In this document: piece by piece, positions 36,050-44,974 of the stretch
Position numbering within the stretch: position 1 is the first letter of the stretch
How the letters are laid out: each line of letters starts with the position of its first letter
Origin: Uliginosibacterium flavum
GTDB lineage: Bacteria > Pseudomonadota > Gammaproteobacteria > Burkholderiales > Rhodocyclaceae
Assembly (NCBI RefSeq): GCF_040566545.1
Contig: NZ_JBEWZI010000007.1
Coordinates: 124,001 to 188,000 of the forward strand
Reading direction: 5' to 3'
DNA: 64,000 nt
Translations under genes and position numbers: made by a program
The notes under the pieces: generated by a model
Seen by the model: only the letters and a program-made list of their open reading frames with translations
Told to the model about the DNA's origin: nothing
Databases searched by the model: none

Positions 36050-36871
36050 TCACGAATGCTCGGCAACAAAATTGTTGAACCAAGGACGCAGACCACCCAA
36101 GGTAAAGCCTCCATCGACCAGTAGACTTTGACCGGTGACAAATCGCGCCTCATCAGAGAGCAGCCAGACCACCGCATCGGCAACGTCCTCCGGCTGACCG
36201 ATGCGTTGCAATGGCGTGTGCTTCTGGAACGGCAACGCGGCCGTCTCTGAAGCAAGCACGCCACTGGCCATCGGTGTGGCGATGATGCCTGGACTGACGT
36301 TGTTGATGCGAATTTGCTTGGAACCCACTTCCAGCGCGACTGTGCGAGTCAGCGCATCCAACGCCGCTTTTCCCGCCGCATAGGCTGCCAGCCCGGGCAT
36401 TACGCCATGCGCCGTCCACGATGAGGTGTTAACGATGGCGCCCCCGGCGCCCGCCGCCTGCATGGTGGCAATCTCGTATTTCAGGCAGGCGAACACACCG
36501 CGCAGATTGATCGCCATCACCGCGTCGAAATCGGCAAAGCTCATTTCCTGGAGGGGTGCGAAGGCGCCCAGCACGCCGGCATTGTTCCAGGCCATGTGCA
36601 AAGCACCGAAGGTAGTAACGGTCTTCGACACCAGCGCCTCTACCTGCTCCGGATCTGACACATCAGTCGGGACGGCCAAGGCGATGCCGCCGGCAGCCTT
36701 AATGTCAGCGACGACCTGATTCAACTCCGCCGGCCGTCTACCTGCAATCACGACATTGGCGCCTTCGCGACCAAAGCGCAACGCGGCTGCCTTGCCCATG
36801 CCGGTTCCGCCGCCGGTGATGAGAACCGTCCGTCCGCTGAAGCGCTTTTCTGGGAATACGTTTGTGGTCAT
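36050..36871 (-). CDS. SDR family oxidoreductase
   Basis: The 273-residue protein is a classical short-chain dehydrogenase. It has the NAD(P) loop TGGGTGMG (about 20-27), NNAG, the catalytic serine in VNTSSW, and YAAGK with Tyr and Lys, then SPGIIATPM. The ATG at 36871 gives a normal N-terminus; the frame is open much further upstream, but that stretch is antisense of the adjacent gene. It is the last gene of a three-gene minus-strand unit (38776 to 36050). The substrate is unknown. Confidence 0.9.
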   Translation of the reverse strand: MTTNVFPEKRFSGRTVLITGGGTGMGKAAALRFGREGANVVIAGRRPAELNQVVADIKAAGGIALAVPTDVSDPEQVEALVSKTVTTFGALHMAWNNAGVLGAFAPLQEMSFADFDAVMAINLRGVFACLKYEIATMQAAGAGGAIVNTSSWTAHGVMPGLAAYAAGKAALDALTRTVALEVGSKQIRINNVSPGIIATPMASGVLASETAALPFQKHTPLQRIGQPEDVADAVVWLLSDEARFVTGQSLLVDGGFTLGGLRPWFNNFVAEHS

Positions 36872-36971
36872 TTTCAGTTTCTCCAAACTGGCCTGCCTGG
36901 CAGGCCGAGTGACAGGGTGGGCACAGGCTGCCCATTGTTGAACAATCAGAATGCTGAGGGTCTTCCGTGGC

Positions 36972-37976
36972 TCAATGCGTGATGCCCAGCTTGCCGAAGT
37001 GCCGCCCTCCGACACTGAGCTCGGCATACGCCGCGTGGGTGTCGTCGATACTGAAAACGCGGTCGATGACCGGCACGATGTGATGGGTGGCAATCGCTCG
37101 GGCCGCCTCCGCCAAATCGGCCACCGAGCCGGTGTTGTTACCGACGATGCGCAACGCCTTGACGATGATCGGCAGCAGGTCGATCGTGGATGCGGTACCA
37201 CCAACAAAGCCAACCGTGAATACCGTGCCGCCCACCGCCGCCGCGTTGAGCGAGCGCACGATGGTCGCTGCGCCAACCGTCTCCACGACCAGGTCGGCGC
37301 CGCGCCCTTCGGTGAGTTTCAGAACCTCGTCGTCCCAGGCCGGCGTGGCGCGGTAGTTGATCAGGTGATCCGCACCAAGCTGACGCGCACGTTCCAGCTT
37401 TTCATAGGACGACGACGCAAGAATCACCGTGGCACCAGACGCTTTGGCAAACTGCAAGGCAAAGATGCTGACTCCGCCGGTTCCCAGTAGCAGCACCACC
37501 GATCCGGGGCGCAGTTGCGCCGAACGCACCGCGTTCCAGGCCGTTGTCGCGGCGATGGGCAGCGCCGCACCCTGAACAAAATCCAGGTGAACCGGCAAGG
37601 CAACCAGGCACGTGGCCGGGACGACCACGTACTCGGCCAGCGATCCAGGCAGCGTAACGCCGCGCATTGCGGCGACATTGCGCGGCATGATGGCTCCGCC
37701 CTGCCAGTTCGGCATGAAGTGCGGGATCACCCGGTCGCCAACGGCCAGGCCGCTGACGCCTTCACCCAGCGCGGCGACTTCGCCCGCACCGTCAGCAACC
37801 GGAATCATCGGGAAGTTGGCGCCGGGGAAGTCGCCCGTCGCGATGGCCACGTCGACAAAGTTAAGCGCGGCGGCGCGCAGGCGTACCAGTACTTCACCAC
37901 GACCGGCCTTCGGATCAGGCAACTCGGTCTGGCGAAACGCGGTGAGGGAGGGAGCGGTAAGCTGGATGGCTTTCAT
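36972..37976 (-). CDS. Zinc-independent-looking MDR family alcohol dehydrogenase / quinone oxidoreductase
   Basis: The 334-residue medium-chain dehydrogenase/reductase begins MKAIQLTAPS and has VADGAGEVAALGEGV and the nucleotide motif LLGTGGVSIFALQFAKASGA. It ends with the GKLGITH tail of quinone-oxidoreductase-like members. The four-cysteine structural zinc lobe is absent. It lies between two SDR genes in the same orientation, so the three probably act on related substrates. Confidence 0.88.
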   Translation of the reverse strand: MKAIQLTAPSLTAFRQTELPDPKAGRGEVLVRLRAAALNFVDVAIATGDFPGANFPMIPVADGAGEVAALGEGVSGLAVGDRVIPHFMPNWQGGAIMPRNVAAMRGVTLPGSLAEYVVVPATCLVALPVHLDFVQGAALPIAATTAWNAVRSAQLRPGSVVLLLGTGGVSIFALQFAKASGATVILASSSYEKLERARQLGADHLINYRATPAWDDEVLKLTEGRGADLVVETVGAATIVRSLNAAAVGGTVFTVGFVGGTASTIDLLPIIVKALRIVGNNTGSVADLAEAARAIATHHIVPVIDRVFSIDDTHAAYAELSVGGRHFGKLGITH

Positions 37977-38017
37977 GGTTTTTTCTCAGGGATGGAAAAA
38001 GTGTTGTGCGGGGAGGG

Positions 38018-38776
38018 TCAGTGCGCAAAGAAATGCATGCCGCCATCGACCGGGATGACGGCGCCGGTGATGTAGCGTGCCAGCGGCGAGGCGAGGAAGG
38101 CGACCAGTTGCCCGATGTCTTCCGGATCGCCGAAGTAGCCGATGGGGATGTTCCGGGCGATGAAAGCGCGCCGGCTTTCATCGGTCGGGTGCAATTTGTC
38201 GAGGACCTGCTCGCTGTTGATCCGGCCAGGCGGGATCGTGTTGACGGTGATGCCCTGTGCTGCCACGTCGCAGGACAGGCCCTTGGCCCACAGATGCAGC
38301 GCCGCCTTGGCGGCGGTGGCGGCATTGAGCGAGCGGGGCTCCATCGAGCCGCTGATGTTGACGATACGGCCCCACTGTCGCGCCTGCATCGCCGGCAACA
38401 CGGCCTGGGTCAGCCGGCGTGCGGCGGTGAAATTCAAGGCGAAGGCCTCGTCCCAGTCCGCGTCGGAGCCATCGTGCTGCGTCGGGCGCGCACCGCCAGC
38501 GCAATTGACCAAGATATCGATTGGGCCGAGCACCGCACCAGCTTGCGCAACGATGCGCGTCGCGTCGGCCGCGACGGTCACGTCACCGATCACGACGAGG
38601 GGTCTTTCTGCTCCGGTGCCGGCGATTTGCGTGGCGAGGCGTGCAAGCAGGTCGCCGCGCCGCGCCGTGATGGCAAGCCTGACGCCTTCCCGGGCCAGCA
38701 CCCGCGCGACACCGGCACCGATGCCGGCGCTGGCCCCCGAGACCAGCGCGGCGCGTCCTTTGATATTCAAGTCCAT
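38018..38776 (-). CDS. SDR family protein with the catalytic Tyr replaced
   Basis: The 252-residue short-chain dehydrogenase fold has the cofactor loop SGASAGIG (14-21), NCAGG and NISGS. At the usual YxxxK the sequence is NAATAAK, so Tyr is replaced by Ala while Lys remains. PGRINSEQV and a standard C-terminus (VDGGMHFFAH) follow. The missing Tyr suggests an altered mechanism or a substrate-specific group of SDRs. The ATG at 38776 is preferred to one at 38812. First gene of the unit, divergent from a LysR regulator. Confidence 0.87.
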   Translation of the reverse strand: MDLNIKGRAALVSGASAGIGAGVARVLAREGVRLAITARRGDLLARLATQIAGTGAERPLVVIGDVTVAADATRIVAQAGAVLGPIDILVNCAGGARPTQHDGSDADWDEAFALNFTAARRLTQAVLPAMQARQWGRIVNISGSMEPRSLNAATAAKAALHLWAKGLSCDVAAQGITVNTIPPGRINSEQVLDKLHPTDESRRAFIARNIPIGYFGDPEDIGQLVAFLASPLARYITGAVIPVDGGMHFFAH

Positions 38777-38958
38777 GATCGTTTCCCAATCGTTGAGGTG
38801 CGGTGACTGCAAGCCGACCTACCCAGCCATTTCTGAAGTCCCGGGTTTGTCCGAGTGGCCCTCGGCCACTGCGGCAGCAGGAAAGGCATCAGTGTCATTG
38901 AAAATAAAACGGAGATAAACTGCGGCACGATTGATTGATTTGCAACTAGGGATTTTTA

Positions 38959-39837
38959 ATGAACCTCCTCGACAGCATGAAGGTGTATGTTCTGGCCGTT
39001 GAAAAAGGCAGCTTGAGCGCTGCCGCGACGGCTTGCCGCATTTCGGCGACGATGGCCGGCAATCACCTGCGCACGCTCGAAAAACGTCTGGGAATGCAAC
39101 TGCTCAACCGGACAACCCGGCGCCAACATCTCACCGCCTTCGGCGAGGACTACTACACGCGCTGCAAGGAAATCCTCAGACTGGTGGCCGAAACGGATGT
39201 GCAAGCACAAAATTTGCAACTGGCGCCCGCCGGGAAGCTGCGTATTTCCGCGCCCGTCACCTTCGGTACCGAAGCGCTGATGCCCGCTTTGGCCGTGTAC
39301 TTGGAGCGTTACCCTGAAGTGAGCGTCGACGTGGTTTTGTCTGATCACGTCGTGGATCTGGTCGAAGAAGGGTTCGAGGCCGCGATCCGTATCGGCCAAT
39401 TGCCAGATTCAGCGCTGATAGCCAAGTCGCTGGCGCCTTATCGGCTGATGATTTGCGCGTCCCCAGCCTACTTGGCACGCCGCGGCACGCCGGAAAAACC
39501 GGAGGATCTGAGCCAGCATGAATGCTTGTCTTTCGCGCCCGCCGCTTTGGTGCATTGGCGCCTGACGGACCACGACGGTGCCTGCCGCGTTCCTGTTTCC
39601 GGCCGATTGCAGGTCAATCACGGACAGGCGCTACGCGTTGCCGCGTTGCACGGCCTAGGTATCGTATTGCAACCCGCGATTTTATTGGAGGCCGATGTGC
39701 GGGAAGGTCACCTTGTCCAACTATTCCCCACACATGAACTCCCCAGCCGTCCGATGAGCGTGGTCTATCTTTCGGATAGGTACCGCTCGCCCAAGCTGCG
39801 CAGCTTTGTGGATTTTTTGGTGGAACACTTCTGCTGA
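38959..39837 (+). CDS. LysR-type transcriptional regulator
   Basis: The 292-residue regulator has an N-terminal winged helix (residues 1-60) and an effector domain with APVTFGTEALMPALAVYLERYP. It belongs to the broad group that often controls divergent oxidoreductase genes. Its start is about 180 bp from the first SDR gene, so it probably regulates that unit; the operator has not been located. It is flanked on its far side by copy B of the dispersed repeat. Confidence 0.9.
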   Translation: MNLLDSMKVYVLAVEKGSLSAAATACRISATMAGNHLRTLEKRLGMQLLNRTTRRQHLTAFGEDYYTRCKEILRLVAETDVQAQNLQLAPAGKLRISAPVTFGTEALMPALAVYLERYPEVSVDVVLSDHVVDLVEEGFEAAIRIGQLPDSALIAKSLAPYRLMICASPAYLARRGTPEKPEDLSQHECLSFAPAALVHWRLTDHDGACRVPVSGRLQVNHGQALRVAALHGLGIVLQPAILLEADVREGHLVQLFPTHELPSRPMSVVYLSDRYRSPKLRSFVDFLVEHFC

Positions 39838-39916
39838 CAGGAGTGTACCGCTGGCATTCGGTCAGCGTTGCTACTGGGGCATGGTGGTCGACAGAACTCG
39901 CGATTGCTCTGGCCGA

Positions 39917-39950
39917 GTTGCCGAGTCGCCGAGTCGCCGAGTCGAGGCAG
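39917..39950 (+). repeat. 8-bp tandem repeat CCGAGTCG
   Basis: About four units of GCCGAGTC/CCGAGTTG in a row after the LysR gene. The first unit has one substitution. The 39838-40241 gap holds this, copy B of the dispersed repeat and no gene. Confidence 0.65.
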
Positions 39951-40009
39951 TGACGATGTCAGTTTGCCCACCAAAAACCGGTCGTTCGGCTAAGTCGTCA
40001 GAAACCGCC

Positions 40010-40136
40010 GGCCGGCTTCTGTCTGACTGTACGCATTAGGCACTCGGCATTCGGCATTCGCTTCGCATCGCCTAGTACGCCAACGACCGGTCTCACCGTC
40101 CTCATCCGGATCAAGCCGACCCACAAGAGACATTCG
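40010..40136 (+). repeat. Direct repeat copy B (pair with 35629-35742)
   Basis: Same order of blocks as copy A, with an extra CTCGGCATTCGG duplication in the middle. Roughly three quarters of aligned positions agree by eye. Confidence 0.75.
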
Positions 40137-40241
40137 ACCCGAAGTTCCACCAACGACAGCTTACGAAGTTAAGCTGCCTTTCGCCCAGACATTGCCGTCG
40201 TGAACACAGGCCTTCGGTTCTTGTTGGGATTGAAGTCGGCG

Positions 40242-40790
40242 CTATTTGCGCAGTAGTCTAAGTCCGTTCGCCACCACCACCAGACAGCCCCCAATCGGCA
40301 AAAATGCCATCTACATCGTACCAGTACCCATCAAGGTCAGAACGAGAAACACGGCCTTTATGCTCAAGGCAAGCGCGATATTTTGCAATAGCAACGCATG
40401 CGTGTAGCGAGACAGGCGAATGAAGCGTGACAGCTTGAGCAAGTCGTCGTCCATCAGAGCAACGTCTGCCGCGTTCATTGCAAACCCGATGTCGGCACAT
40501 GCGAGAGCCGGGCCATCATTAATGCCATCACCAACCACGCCGACAGCACCACTACTTGAGAGCGTCTCCTCAATCACCTTGAGCTTGTCTTTTGGCAGCA
40601 AATTGCGGTGCGCTTCGTCGATGCCGACCAGAGTCGCAATGGCGAGTGCCGTGTGGGCATTGTCACCGGTCAGCATGAGGGTCTTGATCCCCAGTGCGTG
40701 GAGTTCCGCAATTGCCTCGCGACTGTGTTCTTTCACCGTATCCGCCACGGCGAACAATCCGAGAACGCCCTGGGTACGCGTGGAGCGATG
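40242..40790 (-). pseudogene. Heavy-metal P-type ATPase, C-terminal fragment
   Basis: FAVADTVKEHS, LMLTGDNAHTA and VGVVGDGINDGPAL are the hinge region of a P1B ATPase (Zn/Cd/Pb exporter type). The frame hits a TAG at 40311-40313, in GTGTM-stop-MAF, where family members have Trp. The same frame then continues through GGCLVVVANGLRLLRK to a TAG at 40242-40244, the expected end. The N-terminal two thirds, including the phosphorylation DKTGT, are missing. Both a nonsense mutation and a 5' deletion make it a pseudogene. Confidence 0.85.
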
Positions 40791-40897
40791 GTTCTGCGGG
40801 GCATCCTTACAGCGATCCGAAAGGACCGGATGCCTCGCGGATGATATGGTTTTTTATTGCCGGGCAATTTTCCAGAACAGCAGACCAGGATCAGGAA

Positions 40898-41383
40898 TTC
40901 ACCCAACTGGAAGTTTGGCAAAGCCGCCGCGCAACCCTGCCCAACCAGATCGAACGCCCGCACGTCAGGACGCAAGCCGAGGAGTTCAATGACGTAACCA
41001 GAGAGGCCGGGACACAAGTACCCAGTACACGTACTTACGATTACTGCATCTATTTCAGTCGCTTCAAGCCCGGCATTCTTAAGCGCGCGCTCGCCTGCCT
41101 CGGCGGCCAACGCAGGCGCCTTGCTGGCGAAGCGGTGCGAAAGCGTATTTGGGTCAATGTTGAATGCGTCCTAGATCGAATCGACGGCGAGGCGACGTGC
41201 ATCGATTCCATTATCATTGTGCAGAACCGTTCGCATAATGAAGCGAGTGCGCGAATTCAAGCGCTCTGACCACGCGGACGCTTCGAACGCTTTCAGGCAT
41301 TCTACCTTCGTGTAGCGCTTCGGCGGATTCGCGGTGCCAATGCCGCGAAAGTACATTGCTGATTTGTCAGAAGCGATGATCAT
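40898..41383 (-). pseudogene. Type III polyketide synthase fragment
   Basis: Two pieces in one frame: FRGIGTANPPKRYTKVEC to RRLAVDSI, then a TAG near 41171, then DAFNIDPNTLSHRFASKAPAL, STCTGYLCPGLSGYV and GQGCAAALPNFQLGE. These match the N-terminal half of chalcone-synthase-like enzymes, including the active-site Cys in GQGC. After about 40898 the homology stops; the His and Asn of the catalytic triad are absent. The truncated 3' end adjoins the P-type ATPase fragment. Confidence 0.85.
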
Positions 41384-41413
41384 CCCGCGAGTGCCATTCT
41401 GCGCATGGCACAT

Positions 41414-42102
41414 GAATCGGCTTCGCCGATTTCTTTCGCTGATAGTCCCTGAGCGCCACTATTAACTTTTCGCATTACCGGAATTCCTTGTCACTTGGCA
41501 CGCAGGAGCGCAAAAAGTTTTCCATCGGCGGGTTTCATATGTGCAATGCGTAGATTACGCCATAGGACGCGGTAACAACCTGTCGCCAGCGTGAGATATG
41601 TAGACGCACGATCTTCCAACGGGAATGTGGTGTCGGTGCGCTAACGAACCCATCGTGTCCATGCGCGAAACGCGCCTCCTGTTACCCGTGGTGCCGCAGT
41701 TCTTCGAAGACGCATGTACAAGCTGAGTGCTTTGCGATGGCAAAAATGCCGTTCTGATGATCGTCTTCTATCAATTTTTTAGTCTTATGTACTCCAACGT
41801 ACTGACCGTACCAAAATTTGCAATTAGTTTTCTGTTCGAACGAGAAGCTCGGTCACGTTAGCGCGGCCCTCGCTACGCGCATCCCAAATGCGCCACCCGA
41901 TGTACTGATATTGAAGGCCCACGTCTACGAGGCAGGATGGATATCGCAATGGCGCACACCCGATTTTTCATTTTCCCGGTCTCGCTTGAGGCCCTGGCAT
42001 CAAGGGCAACCCCTGCCTTCGGCATCTTTTTCCAGCCCCTCAGGAGAGCATTCTCGAATGGCTGCGACATAAATGTGAGACGCGCGCACTCGGTACCATG
42101 CC
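41414..42102. other. Non-coding stretch inside the gene graveyard
   Basis: I see no supported gene, RNA or clear repeat here. Short frames on both strands have no recognisable motif. Composition is close to that of the flanking pseudogenes. Confidence 0.5.
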
Positions 42103-42554
42103 ATGAATGATGCCACCACTGTACTTCTTATCGAGGACGATCCCGCTGATGCCAAACTGATCCAGGACGCTCTTGTTGACACGGCAGACGGCTGCTTTCA
42201 CGTGGAATTGGTGACTTGCCTTGCCGAAGCGCTGAAACGACTCAATGAAGAGCGTGTCGAAGTAATTTTGCTGGATGTGACATTGCCCGACGCTCAGGGC
42301 ATCGACGCCTTCGATCGGGTGTCGCACGCCGCGCCGGATTCCCTGATTCTTGTTCTCTGTGGCGCAATTGATGAAGAAACTGCGCGTCAAGCCATGCAAC
42401 GCGGCGCGCACGACTATCTTTCCAAAGCTCATATTGATGCGCACTGGCTGCCACGTGCTCTGCGCTATGTCATAGAGCGCGAAAGCGCGCGCGACGCGCT
42501 GCGGAATAGCGAAGAGCGCTTCCGGGCGATAAGCGACGCCTCTCCACTGGGCAG
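42103..42554 (+). pseudogene. Response regulator with truncated PAS domain
   Basis: The receiver domain (VLLIEDDPADAKLIQ, LLDVTLPDAQG with the phospho-Asp, and SKAHID with the conserved Lys) is complete over residues 1-125. A short helix and the start of a PAS domain (SEERFRAISDASPLG) follow. The PAS breaks off at about 42550, where the sequence turns into the antisense TnsB fragment. The receiver could still fold if expressed to the next stop (42636), but the output part is lost. Confidence 0.8.
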
Positions 42555-42719
42555 CATCGCGCCCTCCCAACAAGGTGGCTCAAGCCCGATGTACATCCCC
42601 ACAATCATGCGAGAGAACTGGTCGACCACCAGATAGAGGGTCGGACGGCCGAGGATCTTGTTCGGATCAAGCCGGGAGACGATATAGACGTCCATGACCG
42701 TTGCATCGATGTAGTAACG
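42555..42719 (-). pseudogene. TnsB-type transposase fragment
   Basis: Fifty-five codons from the DDE catalytic core of a Tn7-like TnsB: RYYIDATVMDVYIVSRLDP (first catalytic Asp), ILGRPTLYLVVDQFSRMIVG (second Asp) and MYIGLEPPCWEGAM. Both ends stop abruptly, at the PAS fragment on one side and the 5'-truncated ATPase gene on the other. It reads away from glmS, as tnsB does in Tn7. Confidence 0.85.
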
Positions 42720-44550
42720 AATATGGGATAGCGCACAAGTCGATATTTCGCTTCAGGAGAAGGTTGCTGCTCTCGATCACGCACTATCGCCACAAGCTAT
42801 TGAGCGGCTGCTTATCTATCGAACGTTCTTGCGGAATGTAGTTGAGGAAATTAGGAATGAGCTCCAGAAAAAGCTATCGAATTCACTTTGGGAAAGAGTA
42901 AAGAATTCATTCTCAGGTCGCGTCGAAAGCTTGCATTCTGAGCTTGAAGCCTTTCTGGAGAACTATTCGGATGAAAACTTCATACGCGTAGTCGGCATCC
43001 GCTGTATGCAACGGAAGGAGTCTGGCTCTTCGGCATCGACCTCCCAAAGAGTTGCTAGTGCGGCGCTTAATATTTCTCAGGAAAAGGTCGGAGCCACTTT
43101 AACGTCTGAGTCGAAGGAGGCAAATGAGGTCAAGCGCTCAGGCGAATCAGAGTATGCCGATTTGTTGCTCAATGTATTCAATCCCGCAGATCTAATCGGC
43201 AAACTGAAATCGGTTCTGAAAAGGGCAGGATTTCGGCATCTATTTGTACTGATTGATGATTTCTCTGAGCTACCGCTGGACCCTATGCGGGCGGTCGTAG
43301 ACGTGCTTCTTGCTCCGCTAAACAACCTCTCAGATGAGTTCATCAAGCTCAAGATTGCGGCGTATCCCGGACGGATCTATCTAGGATCGATAGACCGCAC
43401 GAAGATCGACGAGGTTTACCTAGATTTATTTAAATTGTATGGATCCGGCGACATCACCCGATTGGAAGAAAACGGCGTCGATTTTACAAAGAGGCTTGTA
43501 CTTCAACGCCTCACACACTACTGCGGGGCAGACCCAACTCGATTCTTCGAGAAGAACAACGAAGAAGTTTTCAGGCATCTCTTCAATGCTTGTCTCTGCA
43601 ATCCCCGAATTCTTGGACACACACTTGTTTATCTGTATGAATCTCATGTTTCAGCGGGAAAAGTCATTGGCCTAAGAGCGATTGCCGATGCGTCCCGCAA
43701 GTTCTACGAGGAGAAAGTTGAGAGTTTCTTCCAGTCAGGGCGATTCCTACAGGAAGCATTTGATGAAAGATCGTCAATATTCAGCTTAAAAGAGCTATTG
43801 GAATCGTTTGTTCATCGTGCGCGCGAACTACGTCGCCACACATCCAGTGTCTTCACTGCCATCGAAGGAACGCCTCCAACCAGTCACTTCCACGTTGCTC
43901 TTGAGCACGAACCTCTCCTGGCGACGCTGGAGCTTAATTTCTTCTTGACGAAGTATTTCGAGATGACAAACCGTGAGGGGCGCAAGGTTGCAATATTTGC
44001 GCTCAATCTTGGGCTCTGCGAAAAATACGCGATCGCCTTCGGAAGACCCACGGGGGAGCGCGTCTTTCGCCTTTACTTCGTTGAACGAGTTTTTGACTAC
44101 TCGCCCCAGATACTGAACTATCTTCGTAACAATCAGGAAATTGTTTGTTGTGGCTGCGGCGCGAAGTTCGAATTGGTGGACTTGGACAAGCTTCAATTCT
44201 TTGGAATGCGCTGCCCCAAATGCCAAGAAGGCCATTGCAGAGTCATAAATCTGTCAAGAAAATACGAATCAGAGCTTAAGTCGGTCAGGGGGGAGCTGCT
44301 ACTTCCGCGAACAGAACTGGGCATTCTTCAAACGTTGGAAGCGTCCAGCGAGTCGATGCGGGCTGGCGAAATAGCGGAGGAATTAGACTGCTCCCATCAG
44401 CTAGTTGGCCGTAGAGCCAAACATCTTGAAGAACGAAAATTGGTCGACAGGGAACTTGATACTGATGGTCGGCGGACGTATGCACTAACCGAGCTAGCCA
44501 GGCGAAGTTACTTTGACCCAACCGTCTCGGCAGATCTCAAGGTGGAGTAG
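42718..44550 (+). pseudogene. 5'-truncated P-loop ATPase with zinc ribbon and winged helix
   Basis: The frame is open from 42718, right at the TnsB junction, and reads plausibly (SLQEKVAALDHALSPQAIERL) before the first usable start, a TTG at 42829. A Walker B-like strand (HLFVLIDDFSELP) is visible, but no Walker A, so the N-terminal part is lost. CCGCGAKFEL with CPKCQEG is a zinc ribbon, and the C-terminus (MRAGEIAEELDCSHQLVGRRAKHLEERKL pattern) is a winged helix. I do not recognise the family; the layout resembles STAND-like or cargo ATPases of mobile elements. The protein from TTG would be 573 residues. Confidence 0.65.
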
Positions 44551-44883
44551 TCACGAATGACAGACCTAAGCGGCGTAGGTCCGCTTAGGTATTGAAGAAG
44601 ATAGATCGGCGAAGCATAAGCACTGGCCGTTCTGGCCGACGATGAGTCGGCAAAAGCTTTAAAGTCTGTCGCCCCCTATGTCTGTCCGAATCTCTGCGCC
44701 CGGAGCTCGGCATTGCTGCCGTTCAGCCCCTCTGAACTGAGTGACAGAGTTCGGATGAAAAATAGGCTTAACCGTCTCTTCAACCACAGCAACAACTACG
44801 CGACCTGAGATGCACGACCTGCACAGCCTTACGGATAGGCCGTCCCGTCTGCCGTTTCGCTGTCTTTGAACATCAATGTCGCC

Positions 44884-44950
44884 AGTAAGCGACATTGTTA
44901 TTCAGTAAGCGACTTTGTTATCTAGTAAGCGACTTTGTTATTTACGCACA
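44884..44950 (-). mobile_element. Tn7-like right end in the glmS attTn7 site
   Basis: Three adjacent 20-bp direct repeats (44884-44903, 44904-44923, 44924-44943; AGTAAGCGACTTTGTTAT core) followed by ACGCACA. On the minus strand the end reads TGTGCGTAAATAAC, starting with TGT. It begins 25 bp from the last base of the glmS stop, the known Tn7 insertion distance. Adjacent repeats of this size are the pattern of TnsB sites in a Tn7 right end. The left end and a target duplication were not found. The 44551-44883 gap holds no supported gene. Confidence 0.75.
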
Positions 44951-44974
44951 TTATTGTCACGGAACAAAGGACGC

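Noticed and set aside
36872..37276. Long N-terminal extension of the SDR frame at 36050-36871 on the minus strand
   Set aside because: The extension is antisense/out-of-frame to the adjacent dehydrogenase and unlike any SDR N-terminus; the ATG at 36871 restores the normal start.
42718..44550. The truncated ATPase as TnsC of the Tn7-like element
   Set aside because: Its orientation is opposite to the TnsB fragment, and the zinc ribbon and winged helix do not fit TnsC.
44659..44895. 78-codon minus-strand frame between the ATPase fragment and glmS
   Set aside because: It overlaps the 20-bp repeats of the Tn7-like end and has no recognisable domain.
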